From Pseudopithomyces maydicus (Eukaryota > Ascomycota > Dothideomycetes > Pleosporales > Didymosphaeriaceae), in NCBI GenBank assembly GCA_026873275.1, contig JANTUC010000010.1:930001-994000 (forward strand): a stretch of DNA of 64,000 nucleotides, in the 5' to 3' direction. This document shows positions 43,591-53,333 of the stretch, one piece after another (position 1 is the stretch's first letter; every line of letters begins with the position of its first letter). The notes beneath the pieces were generated by a model. It searched no databases and was not told the DNA's origin. It worked only from the letters and a program-made list of their open reading frames with translations. Both the position numbers and the translations under genes were made by a program.

Positions 43591-45822
43591 TTAGATATAC
43601 ACCCTATCCACATAGCTCTGAATCATCCCCACTGCACTAGGTTCGTATTCTTTGAGTGCCACCTTGCCGTCTTCTGCCACAGTGTTCGCCTGGACGAAGA
43701 CTTTTCTTGGTTGCTTTTTGCTCAGGACTGCTGGACGTACTAGGTTCTCGTAGAATGGCTCTACGTTGGAAAGTTCTTCATACATCTTCTTACCGGCCTC
43801 ATAGTCTGCAGTGCTCTTGTAAATGTGAAGTTTTCGAAGATAATCTTCGACAGCGCTGCGACCCAGGTCCAGAATTCGGCTACGCTCCAAACGAATAGTA
43901 AGGTCAGACAGATCGTCTTTCTCATATTCAAGCTCGCAAAACTCCACACCAGCATTCAGGAAGGTACGCAGAATGGTGAAGCGAGCTTGGCTGTGTGCTT
44001 GGCCCCACTTACGAGATTTTGGATCCCAGAATTCAAGAGCTGCGATTCCAGAGCGCGCCATTTGGAGGTAGGCGGCAAATAGAACATCACCGGGTTCACC
44101 ATCGATGTCTTCTTTACCATTGCCAAAGCCGAAGAGCTGCAGGATGGAGAAGTCGCAGCTGAGGGCCATGGCGACGCACTCAGCGCGGCATTCTTCATAA
44201 GAGGCAGCAATAGGGCCGAATACAGAGCCCCAGGTCTGGCCGGGCTTGTAATAGGTTTCGATGGGTTTACCAGAGATAGGCGACACGGGTGGGTTATCGA
44301 TGTCGAAATTAAATTTACCAGGTTCGGTCTCCTGGAGCAGTTTACCGCAGCCGTGACCGAGAAGCTCATGAAGGCCAACCTGAACCTCGAAGGCTGGGTC
44401 GCGGTATTTCTGGTACACTGCCAGGTCTTTCTCTTTGATGAACGGAACGACTTCATTAGGTGCCTTAGCTGACAGAACATTACCTAGGGATACATTCTTG
44501 AAGCCAATGTTCTGACGAATGTCATCGTAGTTCGGGATGTTAATACCCGCAGGAATACTGTGCAGTGTTAGAGGTAAACACTTGATTCAAATGGCAAAGT
44601 CGGCACATACCCACTGCCAGCAAATGTGAGAACCTCAAGGGAGGTAAAATCGGGGCTCAAGAAGGTATCCTTTTCAAACTCGGCCTTCCAGGGGAGTAAA
44701 GGAATCAGCTTTGGTGCAGAGCTCACAAGCTTGCTGAATGCTTCTGTACGCTCCTTATTGACAGTGGCAACAAAGCCTTCCCACTCTCCTCGGATGCCGT
44801 GAGGATCACGGTATGTCTCGACAAAACCGATATCGCTCTCAACTGCGGGGCCCTTGTCCTTTATCCACTGCACCTGCGACTCTTTGTAGTGCTCTAGCGA
44901 GCCAGTTGTGAAGCTCTTTGCGTACTCTTCCAGCATCTTGACCTCGGTTTCATTGGCAGCATACTTTTTTGCTTCGGATATATGGTAGGAGATGGTCTCC
45001 ATCTCTTTGGAATGGTCGCCGAATACCAAGGTTACCTTTTTGCCATCAGACATGGACCATTCACTCTGTGCAAGATCCCTATCCTCGGCCGCGGGGTCCT
45101 TTTGGGCACTTGCAATCAGCACTTCGTAGCCATGCTGCGTCTTGCGTATCCTCGTGTTCTCGGGCAACAGACGCTTCTCTTCCAAAAAGTCGCTGACCGC
45201 TGTGATCTCGTCCTGCTCAATGTTGGGACTATCGGGATAGTAGGTGGACACATGGCCTGCACTGGGGTATCCAAGATGCAGCTTCCGAATGTCGTTTCCG
45301 GCGAATATGGCGTCTTTGAACTTGCCGTACAATTCCCGCGTGGTGGAGTTGGCAAGAGACAAGGCGTCGAGCTTGGCCGGGTCGAGGCGGGGCACGAACT
45401 TTGAGTCTCCGAAGGACTTGTAATTGCCCGTGTTGCCCAGGAATTGGGCAGCATAGTTGAGGTATGCGTCAATCTCGGCCTGCGACAAGCCAGCATCCTT
45501 GGCGGCTTTGGCGTAGTCGCCGTTGACGTGCTTGTGCAACGCGACGATGAAGTCGTAGATGGGTTCGGACTCGGGGGAGACCTGGCGGAGGACGATGCGG
45601 GAGCCGGCGAAGCATGCTCTTTGGGGGTGTTAGCTGGATGGGAACAAAGAGGGCATCGTGGGCAGACGGCATGGAAGCGGCTTACAGCGAGAGATGATGG
45701 GCATAGAGCTTCTCCTTGTCGGCCAACGCTTCGAAGTGGGGCTTGATGGCGAGATTGACGACGGTGGGGGGGTCGTCGGCAAGATATTGCCTCAGCGTCT
45801 CCGAGTCGATGGTGGCAGCCAT
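43591..45822 (-). CDS. Dipeptidyl peptidase III (M49)
   Basis: Exon 1 is 45822-45686, the intron is 45685-45619, exon 2 is 45618-44611, the intron is 44610-44558 and exon 3 is 44557-43591; 703 residues, near the usual length. The zinc motif HELLGH spans residues 445-450 and the second motif EECRAE 503-508, closely matching the spacing of human DPP3. Other features are HVSTYYPDSP, GIRGEWEGFVA and INIPNYDDIRQNIGFKNVSLGN. The enzyme removes dipeptides from the N-terminus of short peptides in the cytosol. Without a signal peptide, cytosolic location is expected. Confidence 0.96.
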
Positions 45823-46365
45823 AGCGAGGGTTCTCCAACAGCTGATATCTACACGAGAGATGGTGGGGGGTTGGGGTGAGAGGGCATAGGCGGGTGCCTG
45901 CAGCTTCACATAGGCCAGGGCTCACGCCGGCGCGGGGTAGCTGGAGCTCCATGCGGCAAGCCCACACCGACGCCACCTGACACATTCTCCACCTGAGCAA
46001 CCGATACCCCGGGGCCCCATGAAACCAATGCGGCCGTCCTGGGAACTTCATATTGTTGCTGTGTTTGGCGCTCTACGAGGACGGCGAGCTCCAGGCGGGG
46101 TAGCCGAAGCCGCCTCGTGGTCGGCGACTCACCCTCGTCTCCGTCCTTTCACCCTGCCTGCCACAATCTAACTCTCTTGCGTATGTACGCAGCTCGAAGA
46201 ATGGAAGCTCGAGGACGGCAGAAAGCATGCAAGAGCTGAGTATGTACAGATACATTGTAGCGCGTGTACAGGACAGCATCGTCGGCCATCGACATCGAGG
46301 ACCAGTGTTCCGAGACAACTAAAGAGCTATAAAGATACAACAAACACAAATACAGAGCAACACAT
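45823..46365. other. Spacer, DPP III promoter and GH16 3' flank
   Basis: About 540 bp. Frames here overlap exon 1 of DPP III in other phases; no separate gene seen. Confidence 0.45.
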
Positions 46366-47541
46366 CTACAAGCCAACCCACAGCGACGTGAGGCCGATGA
46401 CACCGACCGCGATCCAGGACAGCGAAACATGGGCCGCCATGCTGCTGCTGCTGACAACCTCCGGCGTGCCGAGTTCCTTCACGTCGTCGATTTTGCAGAC
46501 CACTTTGCAATTCTCTTCTTTCCGCTTGCCGAGCAGCTCGGCAGAGCGCTTGTCGTTTGGGTTGGGAGTCGTCGAGCCTTCCACCTTTCCGCTCGTGTTG
46601 AACGTCATTTCGATCCACTGTATCTGGAACTCGGCCGAACCGCCCTCGCTCATGTTTCCAGACCACGTCCCCCCGTCTGACCACATGTTGAGCACAAGGT
46701 AGCTTGGCTTCCGCGGTACTGAGTAGGAATTGGCAGCGACTTGCTTCTGGTTCAAGTACCAGTAACTATTCTTGTTGAGCCAATCAATGCGGTGTGTCTG
46801 CCACTCGTCCCACGTGGGAAGCTTGTCTTTCTTCTGCGAAGACGCCGCGACCTCATTACCATCCTTATCGACGGACGGCTGGTTCGTGTAGCGAATCACG
46901 TCCGTCGGGTCGTCCGTCAGAATCTCAATATCCGATTCGTTGTCATCGTCGTAAAAAGTGAAGAAGCCAGCGACGGCTCCCTTGGCTCCTACCACTCTCG
47001 CCGACATGCGCATCGACACATGCTTGACGTTTTTTTGGAGATTCTCGATTTCTGCCGCGCTTTGGAAGTCCTCTCCACGTGTTGTGCGTAGTGTGAGATA
47101 GGTGAACGGATTGCCGCTGTCGTTGTTTTGTTGCAAGTACACATTGGCTGGAGAATTTACCATTCGCACAGGGAAATCGTCACTGGCATTCTTGCTCCAA
47201 GTTTGAATGTTCCAGTCTTTGTTCCAAGCATCACTGTTGAGAATGTTTGCCTCGCCAACATCGAGATTGGGCGCCTCGTCCCAATCGCTCACCAAAGCGG
47301 GTGCTTTGTCATATTGTCCGGCTCGATCCGCAAGATTCCTGAAGTCGTAGAAGCGGTAATATTGAAAATAAGAAGGTGCCTCCGAATTATCTCCCGAATC
47401 AACCACGTAACATGAACAGTTCCCGTTGTTCTGAAGCGGTGTCGATGAATCTGCAGACACGTACTCGGCAGATAGCGCAGGGCTAAGAAGCAGGGCAACG
47501 GGCCACAGAGCCGCCCTGAGGGATTGGAGGTTGGATATCAT
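46366..47541 (-). CDS. GH16-type cell-wall protein, likely GPI-anchored
   Basis: A single exon of 391 residues from the ATG at 47541. A signal peptide (about MISNLQSLRAALWPVALLLSPALSA) is followed by a concanavalin-type domain with the catalytic ESDIEIL (GH16 ExDxE form), DEWQTHRIDWL, YLVLNMWSDGGTWSGNM and IQWIEMTFN. The end is Ser-rich and then hydrophobic (WIAVGVIGLTSLWVGL), the pattern of a GPI attachment signal. GH16 proteins in fungal walls cut or transfer beta-glucan or act on chitin-glucan links (Crh type). The exact activity is not determinable here. Confidence 0.88.
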   Translation of the reverse strand: MISNLQSLRAALWPVALLLSPALSAEYVSADSSTPLQNNGNCSCYVVDSGDNSEAPSYFQYYRFYDFRNLADRAGQYDKAPALVSDWDEAPNLDVGEANILNSDAWNKDWNIQTWSKNASDDFPVRMVNSPANVYLQQNNDSGNPFTYLTLRTTRGEDFQSAAEIENLQKNVKHVSMRMSARVVGAKGAVAGFFTFYDDDNESDIEILTDDPTDVIRYTNQPSVDKDGNEVAASSQKKDKLPTWDEWQTHRIDWLNKNSYWYLNQKQVAANSYSVPRKPSYLVLNMWSDGGTWSGNMSEGGSAEFQIQWIEMTFNTSGKVEGSTTPNPNDKRSAELLGKRKEENCKVVCKIDDVKELGTPEVVSSSSMAAHVSLSWIAVGVIGLTSLWVGL

Positions 47542-48572
47542 GGCGAGATGAGTACCAGATTCAACGCGATCGTTTTGAAACACAAGGGTATCAAAATACT
47601 CAGCAATAGGCGGGAACGAGCGCGCGTACGTGTCTGGCGGGAATTCACTTGGGAGACATGACGGTAGGTAGCGCGTGGGATGGAAGTGAGAGATGACAAT
47701 CCACGGATGCGGCAGCGTTTCGCGAAGTCATATATAGGAGTACATTGGATCATGAAACCACGATGGTGATTGCGCCTCAGAAGACCAGGCGAGGCGCAGA
47801 CGCTGGTTCTCGCGGCTGCTGTAATTGGTGCGCTGCCAGAATTCGGTTCGAGACTCGTTGTCCTATAGCTCCAATATAGCCAAATTGGTATGAGCTAGAG
47901 CCAGTCTGGACGTGTCCCTGCATTCTACTGCTTCAATAGCGTGTTGTAAGAGAACAAGCGCAGAAAATCGGCCCGGCAAGCTTGATCAAGCCCCAAGCTG
48001 TTACGTTCATCACAACCCCAGCTGTTTCTATCATCGCAAGTTTCGAAACACTCGGTGAAAGCAGCGACCTTGCTATGCGCGTACTGACCGAGATCTATTG
48101 AACCCGTGGATCTAGAGCGCCGGTGCGTTGCCGGGCAGAAGGGGGTTCGTTATATAATTGTCTCATTAGCCACTGCAAGCAGAGCCACCGCCCCACCCTG
48201 TGGCGCTTCCCAAACACAAACTTTCCGACTGAGAGTGGTCGGTGGAAATGAAGTCGATTCAATGGATGCACAGCCGCTGCAGTGCACTAGACTAGTATTG
48301 ATGATAGGTACATGGAGGCAACTGGCGCGTGATGCATGTGGACGGAGCCACTTCCGACTTACCTAATCGATCCTCCTGGTCCCGGCCCGGCCCTTGCCCC
48401 GGGGCCGCCTTTCCCTCACGTGCACACGCGAATTCCACCAAGGTTCCAAGGCTCCTAGGCTGACGCGGTGCTGCCTACGCGCAACTGCTGGCTAAGGTCC
48501 TCTCAGAACATCTTGACATCGTGAAAACATCCAGTGGAACATCTTACTTGAAGTATATTTGTCCCAGACGGT
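47542..48572. other. Divergent region GH16 / family X polymerase
   Basis: About 1 kb holding both promoters. A frame at 48106-48366 has no family trait. No repeat is recognised. Confidence 0.45.
47731..47736 (-). promoter_or_regulatory. Possible TATA box upstream of GH16
   Basis: TATATA lies about 190 nt upstream of the ATG at 47541 on that strand. It would imply a leader of roughly 160 nt. Sequence match only. Confidence 0.3.
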
Positions 48573-50929
48573 ATGTCGGACAAGGCATTGCACGAAAAGG
48601 AAATTTACTTCCAGCAACAACACCTGCTGGATCTCTCCGATGACGAGAAAGACTTCCCCGACCCCTACTTTCTAGCCGCAAAACACTTGCTTGCTGACTC
48701 CAAAGAGACAGGCCTGCCACCGTCAACTCGACGTGGAAGTAGCTTTTGGGCCCCACACCTCGGGAGCGGCAGCAAGAATTTAAACAGCATGCAACAAGGC
48801 AGCGTACCAGCATACGTGAACACGGTCGTAGCCTCGGAGCATCTTCAACTACCCCCGAACCAGACACAGAAAGCTCTCTAGTGTCTAGAACAACATCTAA
48901 AGAACTCCAACGGCCCAGGAAGTTGAAGAGGACTGCATCAACGACCGATCCTTCAAGCAATGATTTACCACCATTCTACAGACGCGTAGGCGAAATTCCC
49001 CGTGAACTTAAAAATGCGAATGCAAAACCAGCTCTCGCCATCAAGGTCGAGCCTGAGCACAGGCAGCTTCTCAAGGAAAAGATAATTTATTTCTTTCCCA
49101 ACAACGACACGAGCATGGCTCGGCGCCTTCGGATACACAAGATAATTGAGTTGGGAGCAGCTTGGGTGACCACCTGGAGGGACGATGTGACTCACGTCAT
49201 GTTCGATGACCGTAATCAGACCTATTCTCAGCTGCTACGTCACCTTAACAGGGCAAACTTACCGGTAAGCTTGGGATTTAATTGTCTAGAACCCGCTAAA
49301 CAAAGATAATAGCGCCGAGTGATTGTGGTTCAGTTCGATCCATACATACCCCAATGCATACAGTGTGGTACATTGCTCGACCATACGCTAGGGAGGTTTG
49401 TTGTAAAAGGAACCTCTCCTGCGAGCGAAGCTTCTGCAGCAAGTGTTCCAGACTCACAAGCCTCATTGCATGCCCAGTCGTCAAAGCAAGAGCTGGCAAA
49501 TATTTCATCACAAAAAATTGAAACAATTCATGCTAAACACACCCCTAAGCAGCACCAGACATCTAAGCCACTTGATTCAAGTGATGAAATTGTTAGGGAC
49601 AGTTTTGTTCAGTTGCCCGGTTCGCCTAGAATAGCGGAGTTCGACGGTGCAACTGAAACACTACCAAATGCGATCAGCGATGCCCTTTCTTTGGCGATTA
49701 GAGAAACGAAAGCTATTGCTGATCTCCCGCTTGATGATGATGATGATGAGGGCGATTTGCGGCACGAAAACTCAACAGAAGAACTGGACACAGGTTTGGA
49801 TACTGACGATGAACAAAAAAACAATTCGAGACGCACAAATCCTGCCAGAAGTGTTAAGAGTAAATTCAGCAGAAGAGTTGGCATCAATCAAAATGCCTTT
49901 CAGTGCATGAATCCGGTTGGGCCATCTTCAACCTCTTCTTGTCCCAATGCACGTACTATTGAGATATTAGACCAAATGTGCCGATACTACGATCAAATGC
50001 AAGACCAATGGAGAACTTTCGCGTACAGAAAAGCTATTACAACACTACGTAAACAAACTATCAAAATCTCAACGGCAAAGGAAGCTGCCGCGCTCCCGTT
50101 CGTAGGGTCTCGTCTCGCCAGCAAAATTGAGGAGATCGTTTTGACAGACCGCCTGAGGAGATTAGATAGCACTCGGGACGATCCAGCAGATAAGGTTCTT
50201 CGACTCTTCTTGGGGGTATACGGCGCTGGTCTCGTGCAGGCTAACAAATGGATACAAGCCGGACACCGCACACTGGATGATCTAATGACAAATGCGAAGC
50301 TCACAGACTCTCAAAAGATTGGCGTTCAACATTACGATGATTTCTCAAGCCGTATACCCCGTGCTGAGGTCGAGGCACATGGTGACTATGTGAGGGACAC
50401 CTTACGGAAGATCGACCCGGAGTTTCAAATCACTATTATGGGCTCCTACCGTCGGGGCGCGTCAGACTCTGGAGATATTGATATTATTATTACCAAGCCT
50501 GGTGCAAGGGCATCATTGTTACGAGATGTGGTTTTTCAATCACTTGTGCCACGATTATTCAAAGTCGGTTTTCTCAGGGCCAAACTTGCTACTTCTTCTA
50601 GTACAGACGACGGGAGCAAATGGCATGGAGCATCGTGCCTGCCATCCTCAGAGACGTGGCGCCGATTGGACTTACTATTGGTGCCGGAACAGGAAATTGG
50701 TGCTGCGTTTCTTTACTTTACCGGCAATGATATTTTCAACAGAAGTATGAGACTACTGGCAAGCAAGAAGGGCATGCGGTTGAACCAGAGAGGTCTTTAC
50801 AAGGACGTTGCCAGAGGCAAAAACAGGCAGAAAATAAATGAGGGAACACTGGTGGAAGGGAGAGACGAGAAAAGGATTTTTGACATTTTAGGAGTGCCAT
50901 GGCGCGAACCTACCGAAAGGATATGTTGA
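48573..50929 (+). CDS. Family X DNA polymerase (lambda/Pol4-like; frame broken at 48748-48754)
   Basis: Exon 1 is 48573-49264, the intron is 49265-49312 (GTAAGC, branch GCTAAA, acceptor AATAG) and exon 2 is 49313-50929. Early in exon 1 the frame moves at GGGCCCC: SSFWAP continues as TPRERQQEF only with one added base, giving 769 residues. A BRCT domain (about 150-260) is followed by a disordered linker, the 8-kDa domain with YRKAITTLR and LPFVGSRLASKIEEI, and the palm motif GSYRRGASDSGDID, where Asp619 and Asp621 bind metal with Asp684 in RRLDLLLVP. Such enzymes fill gaps in base excision and end joining. Confidence 0.92.
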
Positions 50930-51087
50930 AGAGCCAGCTTGGATAGAAGTTACATGCTTATCGATAGGAGGGAAAACATTCAATACTGCTGAGTATCAAT
51001 TGAACACTGTTGAGATACTTTGTGATCAACGCTATCTTGGACACTATTTTCCTGAAGCGGGTGTAGCCGTGGTTAGCCGCCTGCATT

Positions 51088-51095
51088 ATATATAT
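51088..51095 (+). promoter_or_regulatory. TATA box of the 6PGDH/HIBADH-like gene
   Basis: ATATATAT lies 83-90 nt upstream of the ATG at 51178 but only 11-18 nt before the ATG at 51106. It therefore favours the downstream start. Confidence 0.45.
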
Positions 51096-51177
51096 CGTTC
51101 TCAACATGAGTATTTCCAGTATCAAGATATACACCTCAGATACTCAATTATTTTCAAGTAGTCTCAATCAGTCAAAG

Positions 51178-52206
51178 ATGATATCATCAGATCAGCCTCG
51201 GTTGGGCTGGTTCGGTCTTGGCTCAATGGGTTTAGCAATGGCCTTCAACCTTCAGGATTATCTCATAAAACAGGACTTGCCAGCTCTTCGCTATTCAAAT
51301 CGACACATCTCGCGGGGAAATTCTCTAAAGGAAATTGGAGCCATACCATGCCAAAATGTAGGGGAGCTAGTTCAAGCCTGCGATGTTATATTCATATCAG
51401 TAAGTGCTCTGTTTTCACAAAGGATCATCACTACTTACAATTTATCTCAGGTCACAAATGACGAAGTTTTGACAAGCGTCATTAGTCAATTTATATGCAC
51501 AAACTCTCTCAATGGTAAAATACTAGTCGATACAACCACCGTTCACCCAGGTACATCTTCCTCTCTTTCTGCACAATTAGAGACGCACGGATGCTCCTTC
51601 GTCGCGGCCCCTGTATTCGGTCCTCCACCAGCTGCTCGTGCCGGCCAAATTCTCATCGCTACAGCGGGACCCCCTCGATCTATCGAGATAATCAGCCCCT
51701 TTCTCAAAAATGTTATCGCTCGGGACGTGATTCACGCAGGATCCGACCCATCAAAGGCCCTCCTTCTCAAGTCAACATCCAACTTCATCGCTGCTGGCCT
51801 TCAGTATCTTCTCTCTGAAGCCCATGTTCTGGCCGAGACGGCCGAACTTCCTGCCTCGGTTCTTGAGGCCCTCATCGGACAGAATTTCGGGCCTTATGCG
51901 CATAATACATCTAGACGGCTGACGTCGGGAAGCTACCTCCCTTCCAAAGGGCAAGCCCCAAATAGTGCGTTGGAGCTAGCGATCAAAGACGTGGGCATTG
52001 GGATAGAGGTTGCCAAAGAGAAGGGGGTTAGGCTGGAGATCGGGGAGCTGAGTATGGGTGCTATGGAGGAGGCTAAGAAGTTTGGTGACGAGAGGGAACG
52101 AAAGCTAGATAGCCATAGCGTATTCGGAGTCGTGAGAACGAGGGCAGGTCTAAGTTTCGAGAATGACGCTGTGAAGGAGAGGGATAGTTCGGGAAAGGAG
52201 AAATAG
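51178..52206 (+). CDS. 6PGDH/3-hydroxyisobutyrate dehydrogenase-like NAD(P) oxidoreductase
   Basis: It has one intron, 51400-51450 (GTAAGT...TCTCAG), 51 nt, stopless and in frame; spliced it is 325 residues. I prefer the ATG at 51178 because the Rossmann strand RLGWFGLGSMGLAMA follows at once and a TATA sequence sits too close to the earlier ATG at 51106. ILVDTTTVHPG, APVFGPPPAARAGQ and LLLKSTSNFIAAG (catalytic Lys and Asn) complete the beta-hydroxyacid dehydrogenase signature. Substrate unknown. The C-terminal charged tail is longer than usual. Confidence 0.88.
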   Translation: MISSDQPRLGWFGLGSMGLAMAFNLQDYLIKQDLPALRYSNRHISRGNSLKEIGAIPCQNVGELVQACDVIFISVSALFSQRIITTYNLSQVTNDEVLTSVISQFICTNSLNGKILVDTTTVHPGTSSSLSAQLETHGCSFVAAPVFGPPPAARAGQILIATAGPPRSIEIISPFLKNVIARDVIHAGSDPSKALLLKSTSNFIAAGLQYLLSEAHVLAETAELPASVLEALIGQNFGPYAHNTSRRLTSGSYLPSKGQAPNSALELAIKDVGIGIEVAKEKGVRLEIGELSMGAMEEAKKFGDERERKLDSHSVFGVVRTRAGLSFENDAVKERDSSGKEK

Positions 52207-52491
52207 AAGGGTACATTGGGAAGGCTCTCGGCTATTGAATTGATTTGAACGGCTTAACAGGTCATATCTCAAGGACTGTATAAGATGTGATCTAGACTGG
52301 TTCGAAGAAATTTACTTCGGAAAAGTCAAGGAACATTTGATACTAGCATTTATTACACCATGGTTTGCGACCCGATCGTCTGCTATTCACTGTCAAAGAG
52401 TTGGGTTTTGGGACTCCGGCTCAAGGACCTCTTGTTGACCATGGAAAAGAGAGCGACCTGAAGGGTCCGGATCAACCTAAAAACCACACAG

Positions 52492-52880
52492 CTAGATGTA
52501 TCGAAACATGTTTTCGCGGACGCCTCTTTTCATGGAAACTGGTTGCCCGTCTTCGTACTCGATACCGGATTCTCCACCGTCTCCTGACAGACCTTGCATC
52601 TTTAGTTGAAGTTCTTTGTCCAGCTCAGCTTGCGTTTTCTTTTGTTTTGGTTGCTGTTCGGCGGGCTTTGATTGGCTCTAAAATCTGTGAGCACAGCATC
52701 GCCTGCTGGTATTGCCTTATCACTGACTGCAGATTGTTTCTGGGCTTCTGTGGAGTCGGAAGCCACAGATGAGACAAACCGGGGCATCCGTTTCCCACGT
52801 AAAGATGGAGCAGTGGTATTATTGTATGGGCATGATACGGCCGAAAACCACCTCCTGGTTGTGCAGGGTGGGAATATCAT
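52492..52880 (-). CDS. Small conserved hypothetical protein, frame broken near 52660-52665
   Basis: From the ATG at 52880 the frame reads MIFPPCTTRRWFSAVSC, rich in Arg, Ser and Thr and poor in acid, like a mitochondrial presequence. A change of frame near ANQSP then gives KKTQAELDKELQLKMQGLSG, GIEYEDGQPVSMKRG and the end RENMFRYI. The second half looks conserved, with a coiled segment and a glycine-rich turn, but I cannot name the family. One added base in the C run gives 129 residues. Alternatively a 41-nt intron with a poor GTGCTC donor would also restore frame. Confidence 0.55.
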
Positions 52881-53333
52881 TTTAGAAAACCGAATCTTAC
52901 CCAAATGACGATATAGAAGTGTAGGAGGGTCCTTTACTTTGTGTTGTGTCGGTACGTGTATGTGATGTATAGATCAATACATGTGTAGATGATTGGTAGA
53001 AAGAATGATACACACGGCGGTCGCTAGTGTTTCGTGCGAAATATAGAACAAGCCAAGTTTAGTACCTCAGAAATCATCAAACTATCTTTTGCATGTACAA
53101 CCAGGTATTCCACTTTATTAGGCCAGCAAATTCCCCAGCTGCAAGCTGTGACGTATCGGTGACTTAGATGCCGACATGCCTTCTTCTCCTGCCGTGACAT
53201 AAGCGCCAAGCTGCTAGCGCCATCTCTGAACTTCTGCGCGACTGTGAATCTCGCAGCGCGACCGCGACGACACCGTACACCCACCACCGCACCGCACCCA
53301 ACTACATCGCACCACGCCTCCACCCGCGCCAAA
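52881..53333. promoter_or_regulatory. Divergent promoter small hypothetical / CEF1
   Basis: About 450 bp between opposed starts; C/A-rich leader directly before CEF1. No repeat seen. Confidence 0.45.

Noticed and set aside
45116..46051. 311-codon minus-strand frame overlapping dipeptidyl peptidase III
   Set aside because: It uses another phase of the same strand through DPP III exons 1 and 2; the real frame has the M49 motifs.
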